From Mangrovimonas spongiae (GTDB lineage: Bacteria; Bacteroidota; Bacteroidia; Flavobacteriales; Flavobacteriaceae), in contig NZ_RWBG01000002.1 of NCBI RefSeq assembly GCF_003944795.1, forward strand, positions 434,001 through 498,000: a stretch of 64,000 nt of DNA, read 5' to 3'. This document shows positions 30,645 to 39,525 of this stretch, in pieces. The notes beneath the pieces were generated by a model. That model was not told the origin of the DNA and searched no databases. It worked only from the letters and a program-made list of their open reading frames with translations. Both the position numbers and the translations under genes were made by a program. The number at the start of each line of letters is the position of its first letter. Within the stretch, counting starts at the first letter, position 1.

Positions 30645-32309
30645 TTAATACGCATCAGTATGCACTTTTGCCACAGCTCTACCCGACGGTTCGTTCATAT
30701 TTTTAAACGCTTCATCCCATTCCAAGGCAATTTTTGTACTACAAGCTACGCTTGGTTCCTGCGGTACGCTTAAAGCTGCTGTATCGCTTGGAAAATGCTC
30801 TGTAAAAATAGTACGATAGTAAAATTCCTCCTTGCTTGTAGGCGTTTGTATAGGAAATTTATACTTAGCATTGGCCAATTGCTCATCGGTTACCGCTTCG
30901 TTAACGACTTCTTTTAACGTGTCTATCCAACTATATCCAACACCGTCACTAAACTGCTCTTTTTGTCGCCAAGCTACGCTTTCTGGTAAGTAGTCTTCAA
31001 AAGCCTTGCGTATTACCCATTTTTCCATACGCTCTGGAGTAATCATTTTATCTTGAGGATTGATCCGCATAGCGACATCCATAAACTCTTTATCTAGAAA
31101 TGGTACGCGACCTTCAATACCCCAAGCCGCTAAGCTTTTGTTGGCTCGCAAACAATCGTATTGATGCAACTTACTTAGTTTTCTTACTGTTTCTTCGTGA
31201 AATTCTTTAGCATTTGGTGCTTTGTGAAAGTATAAATACCCACCAAACAACTCATCGGCACCTTCACCTGATAACACCATTTTTATGCCCATAGATTTTA
31301 TAACTCTTGCCATTAAATACATTGGCGTGCTGGCACGAATAGTTGTAATATCGTAAGTTTCTAATTGATAAATAACATCTTTTATAGCATCTAAACCTTC
31401 TTGAATAGTAAATTTAATTTCGTGATGCACAGTTCCTATATGGTCGGCTACTTTTTGTGCCGCAGCCAAATCTGGTGACCCTTCCAGTCCTACCGAAAAA
31501 CTATGTAATTGCGGCCACCAAGCTTGAGTTTTATCATCAGCTTCCACCCGCATTTGTGAATACTTTTTAGCAATGGCAGATGTTACCGAAGAATCCAACC
31601 CACCAGATAACAACACCCCGTAAGGCACATCGCTCATTAATTGCCTATGAACAGCATCTTCCAAAGCCTGTTGCAGTTCCACAATACTAGTTTCGTTATC
31701 CTTTACAGCGTCATAATCCTGCCAATCCCGTTGATACCATTGTACAAGTTTACCATCTTTACTCGATAAATAATGTCCTGGAGGAAATAATTCAATCTTT
31801 GTGCAATAGCCTTCTAAAGCTTTTAATTCGGAAGCAACATAAAAGGTTCCGTTTTCATCCCAACCCATATATAATGGAATAATCCCCATATGGTCGCGGG
31901 CTACAAAGTATTCATCGTTATCCACATCGTATACAGCAAAACCAAAAATGCCGTTAAGTTCATCAATAAAGCTTACGCCTTTTTCTTTATAAAGTGCTAA
32001 AATAACTTCACAATCACTTTTTGTCTGGAATTTGTATTTGCCTTCAAATTGTGCTCGCAATGCTCTGTGATTATAAATTTCGCCATTGGCAGCCAGAACC
32101 AATTTTTTATCCTCTGAAAACAAAGGCTGTTTCCCTGAAGTTGGATCCACAATAGCTAAACGTTCGTGAGCCATAATAGCTTTATCATTATCGAAAACGC
32201 CGCTCCAATCTGGGCCACGATGACGTATTTTTTTAGACATCTCAAGTATTTGAGGTCTTAAATCTTCGGTTTTTTGTTTTAAATCGAACGCACATACAAT
32301 TCCGCACAT
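30645..32309 (-). CDS. asnB: Asparagine synthase B (glutamine-hydrolysing)
   Basis: A 554-residue enzyme, the same length as E. coli AsnB. MCGIVCAFD supplies the N-terminal nucleophile Cys2 of the class II glutaminase domain; RLAIVDPTSGKQPL and NGEIYNH are its substrate-binding blocks. The synthetase domain has the pyrophosphate-binding LLSGGLDSS and VLSGEGADELFGGY. It makes asparagine from aspartate, glutamine and ATP in the cytosol. Monocistronic, with a 180-base AT-rich intergenic region upstream shared with a divergent T9SS gene; I see no exact TAnnTTTG there. Confidence 0.97.
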   Translation of the reverse strand: MCGIVCAFDLKQKTEDLRPQILEMSKKIRHRGPDWSGVFDNDKAIMAHERLAIVDPTSGKQPLFSEDKKLVLAANGEIYNHRALRAQFEGKYKFQTKSDCEVILALYKEKGVSFIDELNGIFGFAVYDVDNDEYFVARDHMGIIPLYMGWDENGTFYVASELKALEGYCTKIELFPPGHYLSSKDGKLVQWYQRDWQDYDAVKDNETSIVELQQALEDAVHRQLMSDVPYGVLLSGGLDSSVTSAIAKKYSQMRVEADDKTQAWWPQLHSFSVGLEGSPDLAAAQKVADHIGTVHHEIKFTIQEGLDAIKDVIYQLETYDITTIRASTPMYLMARVIKSMGIKMVLSGEGADELFGGYLYFHKAPNAKEFHEETVRKLSKLHQYDCLRANKSLAAWGIEGRVPFLDKEFMDVAMRINPQDKMITPERMEKWVIRKAFEDYLPESVAWRQKEQFSDGVGYSWIDTLKEVVNEAVTDEQLANAKYKFPIQTPTSKEEFYYRTIFTEHFPSDTAALSVPQEPSVACSTKIALEWDEAFKNMNEPSGRAVAKVHTDAY

Positions 32310-32489
32310 AATTATTAGTTTTTTATTTTAAATACAAATCAAATATTGAAATAATAATTACAAATAAAAACACTAAAACCAAAAACACTTACATTTAAAA
32401 ATAAAATATAGTCGTAATAATAAAATATAAAACAAAACAACTCTCATTTTATTAGTTATTTTTACAAAATGAAAGTCAGCCTTTAATAA

Positions 32490-33755
32490 ATGAAACCATT
32501 ACACCTTATTCTATTTCTTTTCTCTATTAGTTTGCATAGTCAAACGTGGCAAAGCACTTCTATTGCTAATAACGCCAACAACCAGCGGTTTGATGACGTA
32601 TTTTTCTTAAACGAAACTACAGGCTGGGCTGCAAATGGCTATTACGCTGCAGTATACAAAACCATAGATGGTGGCATTACTTGGACAGAGCAACTCAATG
32701 AAAGCGACCTTGGAGGCAGTTACTACTTTAGAAATATTGAATTTTTAAATGATACTATTGGATTTTTAGGCACTCTAAATGGTGAATTCTTCAAAACCAC
32801 TGATGGTGGGCAGAATTGGACTGAAGTCTCCTTATCGCCAAATCCACAGGCCATTTGTGGCTTGGATACTGTTGGGTCTTCTACAATATATGGGTGCGGC
32901 GCCTATTTTACACCTGCTCACATTATTAAGTCAACAGATAGCGGCACGACTTGGAACGTTATGGATATGTCTGCCTACGCCACGGCGCTTGTGGAAGTGC
33001 TATTTCACAATGAAATGCTTGGGTATGCTAGTGGCAGAAACAATACTGGCGGTTGTATTTTAAAAACAACCGATGGCGGACAAACCTGGACCGAAATATA
33101 CAACACCAATATTCCAGGTGAATATGTATGGAAACTTCAAATTTTGGATGATAGCAATATTATTTTTGGGTCGGTTTCTTCTGTAGCTTCTAACCCAGGA
33201 AAGCTTGTAAAATCTTTAGACAACGGTAACAATTGGTTGAGTTATGATGCTCCAGAAACCGATGTTCAGGCAGTTGGATTTATTAACGCAAACACTGGAT
33301 GGATGGGTGGCCATAATACAGGGTTTCATCAAACCAATGATGGCGGAGTTACTTGGAACAACATTAATGTAGGCGGTAACTTAAATCGTATTTTTGTTAT
33401 TAATGAAAATTTGGCTTATGCCGCTGGAACTACCATTTATAAATTTACAGAAGAAACGCTTAATACAGATAATCACGCTTTCCAAGATTCACAAAAACTA
33501 AACATAAAACTTAATAAGAATCCTGTTATATCGCATTTGAACCTTACTATTGAATTTTCTGATGACGACAACGTTTTAATTGAACTATATGATACTAATG
33601 GGCAATACATAAAACAGTTAAGTAGAGACACCAATATTTTAGCAGGAACTACAAGAAATTACAAATTTGATGTTCAATCCCTATCATCTGGTATGTATTT
33701 TGTGGACATTCACAATAATTTTCAAAGGCAGTCTTTAAAGTTTATTAAGCAATAA
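32490..33755 (+). CDS. YCF48/BNR-repeat protein with T9SS sorting domain
   Basis: A 421-residue secreted protein. A signal peptide (MKPLHLILFLFSISLHSQ) is followed by about six beta-propeller blades of the YCF48/sialidase-like type, each marked by GWAANG, TTDGGQNWTE, STDSGTTWN or NDGGVTWN. Residues ~345-421 form a Por_secre_tail domain (TIGR04183): NLTIEFSDDDNVLIELYDTNGQ and the end SSGMYFVDIHNNFQRQSLKF. The tail directs export through T9SS and surface attachment. No catalytic residues can be assigned; the propeller probably binds protein or carbohydrate. Confidence 0.88.
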   Translation: MKPLHLILFLFSISLHSQTWQSTSIANNANNQRFDDVFFLNETTGWAANGYYAAVYKTIDGGITWTEQLNESDLGGSYYFRNIEFLNDTIGFLGTLNGEFFKTTDGGQNWTEVSLSPNPQAICGLDTVGSSTIYGCGAYFTPAHIIKSTDSGTTWNVMDMSAYATALVEVLFHNEMLGYASGRNNTGGCILKTTDGGQTWTEIYNTNIPGEYVWKLQILDDSNIIFGSVSSVASNPGKLVKSLDNGNNWLSYDAPETDVQAVGFINANTGWMGGHNTGFHQTNDGGVTWNNINVGGNLNRIFVINENLAYAAGTTIYKFTEETLNTDNHAFQDSQKLNIKLNKNPVISHLNLTIEFSDDDNVLIELYDTNGQYIKQLSRDTNILAGTTRNYKFDVQSLSSGMYFVDIHNNFQRQSLKFIKQ

Positions 33756-33888
33756 TACCTTTTAAGGAAAACCTAAAAAACATTAAACGTGAGCATCAAA
33801 GCTATTAAATCTTGATTATCTATCAATTTTAACTTCGTTTTATAAACCAATAAACAATATTTTTTTAATTTTCAGCTAAAACTTAAAT

Positions 33889-34425
33889 ATGAAATCATCT
33901 ACCAACATTTTACCATTATTTTTCACCTTATTTTTTTTAACATCGGTTACGCTTACCGCTCAAAACTTTAAAGATTTAGACGTTAGCCCTATGGATGCTG
34001 CTGCTTATCCCAGCAGTCACAGAGTTTCAAAAAAACTGGTTAAAGTTATTTATAGCAGACCACAACTTAAAGGTAGAACCGTTGTATCCCTAGCACCTAA
34101 TAATAAAGTTTGGCGAACTGGTGCTAACGAAGCTACAGAAATCACTTTTTTTAAAGATGTTACATTTGGCACTAAAAAAGTAACCGCAGGAACCTATTCT
34201 TTATTCACTATTCCTGGTGAAAAAGAATGGACTGTCATTGTTAATACTGATGTTGATGTTTGGGGTGCTTATAGCTACAACAAAAAGAACGATATTGCTA
34301 GAATAACCGTTCCTGTTACCGAAGGCAAAGATTACTTAGAACCTTTTTCCATTGCTTTTGACGACAACGGCACCATGCATTTAGGATGGGGAACACTTAG
34401 AATTGCCGTTCCTATTTCGGAATAA
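33889..34425 (+). CDS. DUF2911 secreted protein
   Basis: A 178-residue protein with signal peptide ending TLTAQ. The mature sequence begins NFKDLDVSPMDAAAYP and carries the DUF2911 core: KVIYSRPQLKGR, KVWRTGANEATEITF, TAGTYSLFTIPGE and WTVIVNTDVDVWGAYSYN. The family is frequent in Bacteroidota, probably periplasmic, and has no established function. It ends at a terminator shared with convergent queE. Confidence 0.88.
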   Translation: MKSSTNILPLFFTLFFLTSVTLTAQNFKDLDVSPMDAAAYPSSHRVSKKLVKVIYSRPQLKGRTVVSLAPNNKVWRTGANEATEITFFKDVTFGTKKVTAGTYSLFTIPGEKEWTVIVNTDVDVWGAYSYNKKNDIARITVPVTEGKDYLEPFSIAFDDNGTMHLGWGTLRIAVPISE

Positions 34426-34442
34426 GCAAAAAAGACAACTAA

Positions 34443-34474
34443 TAAAAAAAGCCTCTTTTACAGAGGCTTTTTTT
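34443..34474. terminator. Bidirectional terminator
   Basis: Stem AAAAGCCTCT / AGAGGCTTTT (34447-34456 with 34462-34471), five-base loop, with A and T runs on both sides, between DUF2911 and queE. Confidence 0.88.
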
Positions 34475-34475
34475 A

Positions 34476-35123
34476 TTAAGGTATATTTAAGTATTTATGC
34501 GTTTGTAAAGACACTTTCCATTTGGGATGCTTCATGACATAATCTACAATTTGTGGCATCATTTTATCTCGTTTACTCCATTCTGGCTGCAAGTATAAAA
34601 TACAATCGTTATTAACTTTGGCAGCTTGCTCCTCAGCAAATCTAAAATCATCTTTATTATACACAATCACCTTAAGCTCGTTGGCTTTTGCATAGACTTC
34701 ATCGGTTGGAAGCTTCATTTTTTTGGGCGACAAGCAAATCCAATCCCAAGTTCCTGTTAACGGATATGCACCTGAGGTTTCAATATGAATTTGTAAGCCT
34801 TTTTCTTTAAGCTGATTGGTTAAAGGTGTCATATCCCACATTAGCGGTTCGCCTCCAGTTACCACTATGGTATCACTATATTGACTAGCGTTTTCAACTA
34901 TTTTTGGTGTTTCCGTCGGCGGGTGAATCTCCGCATTCCAACTTTCTTTAACATCGCACCAATGGCAACCAACATCGCAACCACCAACACGAATAAAATA
35001 AGCTGCTGTTCCTTTATGAAACCCTTCACCTTGAATGGTGTAAAACTCTTCCATTAACGGAAGCATTTCACCTTTGTCTACCAATTTCTGTACATCTTCT
35101 TTCATTGGCGCAAAGATAATCAT
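34476..35123 (-). CDS. queE: 7-carboxy-7-deazaguanine synthase
   Basis: A 215-residue radical SAM enzyme that contracts 6-carboxytetrahydropterin to 7-carboxy-7-deazaguanine in queuosine synthesis. The short QueE-type cluster motif is in GGCDVGCHWCDVKESWN (CX3CX2C), preceded by EEFYTIQGEGFHKGTAA, the substrate-binding N terminus; VVTGGEPLM is the SAM-binding GGE motif. The start is uncertain: ATG at 35123 or 35105 (MKEDVQKLV), the latter closer to the family. Other que genes are not in this window. The pterin precursor route shares GTP cyclohydrolase I, which is encoded at 18384. Confidence 0.93.
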   Translation of the reverse strand: MIIFAPMKEDVQKLVDKGEMLPLMEEFYTIQGEGFHKGTAAYFIRVGGCDVGCHWCDVKESWNAEIHPPTETPKIVENASQYSDTIVVTGGEPLMWDMTPLTNQLKEKGLQIHIETSGAYPLTGTWDWICLSPKKMKLPTDEVYAKANELKVIVYNKDDFRFAEEQAAKVNNDCILYLQPEWSKRDKMMPQIVDYVMKHPKWKVSLQTHKYLNIP

Positions 35124-35242
35124 TCATTAAGAAGCATTTGCTTAAAGTAACTTAAAATATGACCATCAAGTTGCTTTCTTACTTATAATCCCATTTTATA
35201 TTGGCATAAATTGTAGTACTTTTACCCAAATTTCTTAAAAGA

Positions 35243-36772
35243 ATGAGCAGACAGGATGAATTTTTCAAGCATATAACCGAGGGCAACTCTTGTAAAGGTG
35301 AATATATCACACTGGGCTCAGCCATGTTGGATGGAAAAACCATAAACAAAGCTTTTGTAAATGTACCGCTAAAAACGATGAATCGTCACGGCCTAATTGC
35401 TGGAGCCACAGGAACAGGAAAAACCAAAACGCTACAAGTTATAGCTGAAAATTTAAGCGAAAAAGGCGTTCCTGTTTTACTTATGGACATTAAAGGTGAT
35501 TTAAGTGGTTTGGCACAACCAAGCCCTGGTCACGTAAAAATTGACGAACGCCACGAATTAATCGGAATGCCTTTTGAAGCCAAGGATTTCCCCGTGGAAA
35601 TTATGACCATCTCTGAACAAAATGGCGTAAGACTTCGTGCTACAATAAGTGAGTTTGGCCCCGTTCTCTTGTCTAGAATTTTAGATGTTACCGAAACCCA
35701 AGCAGGAATTATTTCGGTGATTTTTAAATATTGTGACGACAACAAACTCCCTTTATTAGATTTGAAGGATTTTAAAAAAATGCTTCAATATACTACTAAC
35801 GAAGGTAAAGAAGAGTTTCAAAAAGAATACGGCAGAATTTCAACGGCCTCTACAGGTGCCATTTTGAGAAAAATTATTGAAATCGAGCAACAAGGCGGCG
35901 ATTTATTTTTTGGCGAAAAATCTTTTGATGTTCAAGATTTATTAAGACTAGATGACAACGGGCGCGCCTTTATAAACATCATTAGGCTTACCGATATTCA
36001 AGATAAACCTAAATTATTCTCAACCTTTATGTTGAGCCTTTTAGCGGAAATTTATTCCACATTTCCAGAGCAAGGCGATACTGGAAGACCAGAATTGGTA
36101 ATGTTTATCGACGAAGCCCACTTAATTTTCAACGAAGCTTCCGATGCTTTACTAGATCAAATAGAAAGTATTGTAAAGTTAATACGTAGTAAAGGTGTTG
36201 GCTTGTATTTTGTTACCCAAAATCCTACCGACGTTCCCGAAGAAGTCCTTGGACAATTAGGTTTAAAAGTTCAACACGCTTTACGTGCGTTTACAGCAAA
36301 AGACCGAAAAGCCATTAAACTAACGGCACAAAACTATCCAGACACAGATTATTACGATACCGCCGAAGTTTTAACGTCGTTAGGAACAGGCGAAGCACTT
36401 ATTTCTGCCTTAGATGAAAAAGGCCGTCCTACGCCTTTAGCTGCAACAATGATGCGTGCACCTATGAGCCGAATGGACATTTTAACCGATAAGGAATTAA
36501 AAGATTTATTGCGTTCGTCGCGAATGGTCGATAAATACAATGAAACTATTGACCGAGAAAGTGCTTACGAATTACTAAACGAAAAAATTGAAAAAGCCGA
36601 AGCCGAAGACGCTAAAAGAAAAGCTCAAGAAGAAAAAGAAAAATTAGAAAAAGCATCGTCTAGAAAATCATCTTCAAGACGAAGCACAAGACAAAACCCT
36701 ATTGTAAAAGTATTAACCAGCCCAACTGTTATACGCAGTGTTTTGGGAATACTTGGAAAAATGCTAAAATAA
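35243..36772 (+). CDS. HerA-like DUF853 ATPase
   Basis: A 509-residue FtsK/HerA-fold P-loop ATPase of the YjgR/DUF853 type. Walker A GATGTGKT spans 54-61, LLMDIKGDLSGLAQP follows, Walker B is LVMFIDEAHLIF, and FVTQNPTDVPEEVLGQLG carries the sensor region. The tail (about 440-485) is an Ala/Glu/Lys coiled coil, then a Ser/Arg-rich basic stretch. Family members are thought to be ring translocases or helicases; the cellular role is unknown. It heads a six-gene rightward run with gaps of 12, 5, -4, 7 and 15 bases. No NurA nuclease or other defence gene is adjacent, so a defence role is not supported. Confidence 0.88.
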   Translation: MSRQDEFFKHITEGNSCKGEYITLGSAMLDGKTINKAFVNVPLKTMNRHGLIAGATGTGKTKTLQVIAENLSEKGVPVLLMDIKGDLSGLAQPSPGHVKIDERHELIGMPFEAKDFPVEIMTISEQNGVRLRATISEFGPVLLSRILDVTETQAGIISVIFKYCDDNKLPLLDLKDFKKMLQYTTNEGKEEFQKEYGRISTASTGAILRKIIEIEQQGGDLFFGEKSFDVQDLLRLDDNGRAFINIIRLTDIQDKPKLFSTFMLSLLAEIYSTFPEQGDTGRPELVMFIDEAHLIFNEASDALLDQIESIVKLIRSKGVGLYFVTQNPTDVPEEVLGQLGLKVQHALRAFTAKDRKAIKLTAQNYPDTDYYDTAEVLTSLGTGEALISALDEKGRPTPLAATMMRAPMSRMDILTDKELKDLLRSSRMVDKYNETIDRESAYELLNEKIEKAEAEDAKRKAQEEKEKLEKASSRKSSSRRSTRQNPIVKVLTSPTVIRSVLGILGKMLK

Positions 36773-36784
36773 AACCCCTAAAAT

Positions 36785-37339
36785 ATGATGAAAAAAAATA
36801 TTATAATTGTTTTTGTAATGGCCATTACAGCATTAAGTTGCCAAAACAAACAAGATCCTTTTTTAATTGAAAAACAACACGTTGGATTGCTTACAGATTC
36901 TACCCAAGTTAAAGATTTAAAACTGGTTTTCCCAGAGGATTCTATTGCAAAAAATAGTCCTAAAGATGCTTATTTTAAGGCCGATTATTCTATTTCAATA
37001 TTCGATAAAAGCAACAATAAGCTTTTAACATTAACCCCAGAAAAAATAGACGACTCAACTGCAACTATAACAACAATAAAAGTTGTGGATTCTAAATTTA
37101 AAACAAAAAAAGGGATTACGGTTAATAGTACTTTTGGTGATATTCAAAGTAACTACAACATTTCAAGTATTCAAAACACGCTTAAAAATGTTGTGGTTTT
37201 TGTAAACGACATTAATGCCTTCTTTACTATTGATAAGAAAGAATTACCTTCGGAATTACAATTTAACACCTCAACTAAAATTGAAGCTATTCAAATACCA
37301 GAAAAAGCTAAAATTAAATATTTCATGTTAGGTTGGTAA
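36785..37339 (+). CDS. Hypothetical lipoprotein, 184 residues
   Basis: The N terminus MMKKNIIIVFVMAITALSCQNK is a lipoprotein signal with lipobox ALSC, so the product is anchored by Cys20. The mature part has no motif I recognise; it is a mixed Lys/Asp/Ser/Thr sequence with alternating strands and ends KIKYFMLGW. It lies 12 bases after the HerA-like gene and 5 before the YitT gene, so it is probably part of their transcript. Confidence 0.7.
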   Translation: MMKKNIIIVFVMAITALSCQNKQDPFLIEKQHVGLLTDSTQVKDLKLVFPEDSIAKNSPKDAYFKADYSISIFDKSNNKLLTLTPEKIDDSTATITTIKVVDSKFKTKKGITVNSTFGDIQSNYNISSIQNTLKNVVVFVNDINAFFTIDKKELPSELQFNTSTKIEAIQIPEKAKIKYFMLGW

Positions 37340-37344
37340 ACTAG

Positions 37345-38322
37345 ATGAATCCATTTTTTTCAAAAATACTCGTTAATATAGCCCAAAAAAGACTCAAGGC
37401 TAAAACACCTTCTACCCCGATATCTAAAAGGCAAATAGCGCCTTTAGTTAAATCACTTCAAGTAGAAATAACGCACGCTATAAAAGAGTTTATTTATATT
37501 GTGATTGGTGTGTTTTCGGCAGGGTTTGGGTTAAAAGGATTTTTGCTACCCAACAGGTTTATAGATGGTGGTGCTACAGGTATTTCGCTTTTATTAGAAA
37601 ATATAACAACCATAGAGTTAAGTTTTTTGCTTATTCTTGTTAACATCCCGTTTTTAATTCTTGGCGCCAAGACTTTTAGTGTAAAATTTGCTTTAAAAAG
37701 TATTGCTGCTATTGCATTTTTAGGATTTGTGGTTCATTATATTGATTACCCAACAATTACAAACGACAAGTTATTAATTGCTGTTTTTGGGGGCTTTTTT
37801 CTTGGATTAGGCATAGGAATGTCTATGAGAGGTGGTAGTGTTATTGATGGCACTGAAGTGTTAGCCATTTACTTAAGCCGAAAACTATCATTAACCGTTG
37901 GCGATGTTTTATTACTTATTAATATTATAATTTTTTCTTTTGGCGCTTATATCCTTTCTATTGAAACAGCCCTTTATGCTATTTTAACCTATATGGCAGC
38001 TGCCAAAACGGTAGATTTTGTTGTTGATGGTGTTGAAGAATATGTAGGTGTTACCATAATCTCTAAAGAACACGAAGCTATTCGGGTTATGATTACTGAA
38101 AAACTAAGACGTGCTTGTACTATTTATGCTGGAAAAGGTGGTTATGGCGACTCTAAAACCACATATGACAAAGATATTATTTACACTGTTGTTACTCGAT
38201 TAGAACTAGCTAAACTACACACAGAAATTGATAAAATTGATAGCAAAGCATTTATTATTATGGGACTTGTTAAAGATTTAAAAGGAGGTATGATTAAACG
38301 CAAACCCTTAGTGAAAAAATGA
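37345..38322 (+). CDS. YitT-family membrane protein (DUF161 plus DUF2179)
   Basis: A 325-residue inner-membrane protein. A polar ~45-residue N-terminal extension is followed by five or six helices (about 50-220) with the family blocks GFGLKGFLLPNRFIDGGATG and RGGSVIDGTEVLAIYLSRK, then a C-terminal DUF2179 domain (about 235-315: GVEEYVGVTIISKEHEAI, YGDSKTTYDKDIIYTVVTR). YitT proteins are widespread; transport is suspected but no substrate is established. Its stop overlaps the cupin start by four bases (ATGA-type coupling). Confidence 0.9.
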   Translation: MNPFFSKILVNIAQKRLKAKTPSTPISKRQIAPLVKSLQVEITHAIKEFIYIVIGVFSAGFGLKGFLLPNRFIDGGATGISLLLENITTIELSFLLILVNIPFLILGAKTFSVKFALKSIAAIAFLGFVVHYIDYPTITNDKLLIAVFGGFFLGLGIGMSMRGGSVIDGTEVLAIYLSRKLSLTVGDVLLLINIIIFSFGAYILSIETALYAILTYMAAAKTVDFVVDGVEEYVGVTIISKEHEAIRVMITEKLRRACTIYAGKGGYGDSKTTYDKDIIYTVVTRLELAKLHTEIDKIDSKAFIIMGLVKDLKGGMIKRKPLVKK

Positions 38323-38678
38323 AAAAATATATTAAACAAACACAGCCATTTGTGGTTCCTACTACTGACGGTAAAACCATTAAAGAACATTTTGGATTAG
38401 CTAGTGATGGTAATCAAGATATAAGCATTGCACACATGATTGCTCCACCAGGCTGGAGCGAACCGTTTCAAACACCAGAGTTTGATGAGTATACGTTTAT
38501 TATAAAAGGAAAAAAACAATTTAATATTGATGGTGAAATCGTTGTATTAAAAGTAGGAGAATCTATTAAAATCAATCGTGGTACAAGAATACAATACGCG
38601 AACCCATTTAACGAATCTTGCGAATATATCTCTATTTGCCAACCTGCTTTCAATATTAAAACAGTAAATAGGGAATAA
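38319..38678 (+). CDS. Small cupin-domain protein
   Basis: A 119-residue single-domain cupin. The two cupin motifs are recognisable as PPGWSEPFQTPEFDEYTFIIKGK and VVLKVGESIKINRGTRIQY. The metal-binding histidines typical of motif 1 are replaced (Gln, Glu and Tyr occupy the region), so metal binding is uncertain. It could be an isomerase, a sugar-binding or a regulatory cupin. Translationally coupled to the YitT gene. Confidence 0.8.
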   Translation: MKKYIKQTQPFVVPTTDGKTIKEHFGLASDGNQDISIAHMIAPPGWSEPFQTPEFDEYTFIIKGKKQFNIDGEIVVLKVGESIKINRGTRIQYANPFNESCEYISICQPAFNIKTVNRE

Positions 38679-38685
38679 ATATTAC

Positions 38686-39510
38686 ATGACTATTTTTCAA
38701 AAAACTATAGGCTTAATTATAAACCTAGTTAGCTTTATTTCGCCTAAACTATCTGCTAGAATAGCTATTTTTTTGTTTACAAAACCTTTTAAAGGAAAAA
38801 TAACTCTTGAACAATCTGACTTTTTAGAGACAGCTTTTAAAGAAGAGTTTACTTATAAAAAGTTTCCTATTATGAGCTATCGCTGGTTAGGAAACAAAGA
38901 AACCGTACTTTTAGTTCACGGTTGGGAAAGTAATTCGGCTCGCTGGAAAAACTTAATCCTTGAACTTAAAAAACAAGATTTTAACATCATTGCTCTAGAT
39001 GCCCCAGCACATGGAAATTCTGGAGGTAATAGGTTTAATGCCCTTTTATACGCCGAGTTTATTAACGTTATTTCGCAACGATTTAAGCCAACTGTCATTA
39101 TCGGGCATTCGGTAGGTGGTATGGCTTCCATTTTTTCTCAAAGTAAGTACCAAAACACATCGGTTAAAAAAATTATTTTACTAGGAGCGCCTTCTGAATT
39201 TAAAAATATTCTGGAACGCTATACCAATATGCTTGGCTATAATCAAAGAACCATTACACAAATTAACACAACCATAATAGAACGATACGGCGCTTCTCCA
39301 GAAGACTTTTCAACAGCAAAACAGCTTAAAAATATCACTTCTAAAGGTCTTATTATACACGACAAAGAAGACGATATCATTCCTTATGAAGATGCTATTT
39401 TAATAAAAAAACACTTTAAGAGTAGTACACTAATAACAACCAACGGACTTGGACATTCGTTAAGAGATACGAGTATAAATAAGCATATATGCCAGTTTCT
39501 AGAAAACTAG
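38686..39510 (+). CDS. Alpha/beta hydrolase
   Basis: A 274-residue cytosolic or membrane-associated hydrolase. The nucleophile elbow is GHSVGG with Ser142; LLVHGWESNSARW is the oxyanion strand, HDKEDDIIPY carries the acid and GLGHSLRDT the catalytic His, so the triad is complete. The N-terminal ~35 residues are hydrophobic (IIGLIINLVSFISPKLSARIAIFLF region) and may anchor it to a membrane. Substrate unknown; an esterase or lipase-like activity is plausible. Confidence 0.88.
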   Translation: MTIFQKTIGLIINLVSFISPKLSARIAIFLFTKPFKGKITLEQSDFLETAFKEEFTYKKFPIMSYRWLGNKETVLLVHGWESNSARWKNLILELKKQDFNIIALDAPAHGNSGGNRFNALLYAEFINVISQRFKPTVIIGHSVGGMASIFSQSKYQNTSVKKIILLGAPSEFKNILERYTNMLGYNQRTITQINTTIIERYGASPEDFSTAKQLKNITSKGLIIHDKEDDIIPYEDAILIKKHFKSSTLITTNGLGHSLRDTSINKHICQFLEN

Positions 39511-39513
39511 TGT

Positions 39514-39521
39514 TATTTTTG
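39514..39521 (+). promoter_or_regulatory. Putative rluF -7 element, near-leaderless
   Basis: TATTTTTG matches TAnnTTTG and ends only four bases before the rluF ATG, so a transcript from here would start at or inside the start codon. Confidence 0.4.
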
Positions 39522-39525
39522 CATC

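Noticed and set aside
32444-32472. Inverted TCATTTT / AAAATGA upstream of the YCF48-like gene
   Set aside because: Seven AT-rich pairs with a 15-base spacer in AT-rich DNA; likely chance.
33757-33766. CCTTTTAAGG palindrome after the YCF48-like T9SS gene
   Set aside because: Stem too short (four pairs) and no T tract, not supportable as terminator.
36785-38678. HerA-like ATPase neighbourhood as a defence island
   Set aside because: No NurA, nuclease, reverse transcriptase or restriction gene; the neighbours are a lipoprotein, YitT, cupin and hydrolase typical of housekeeping regions.
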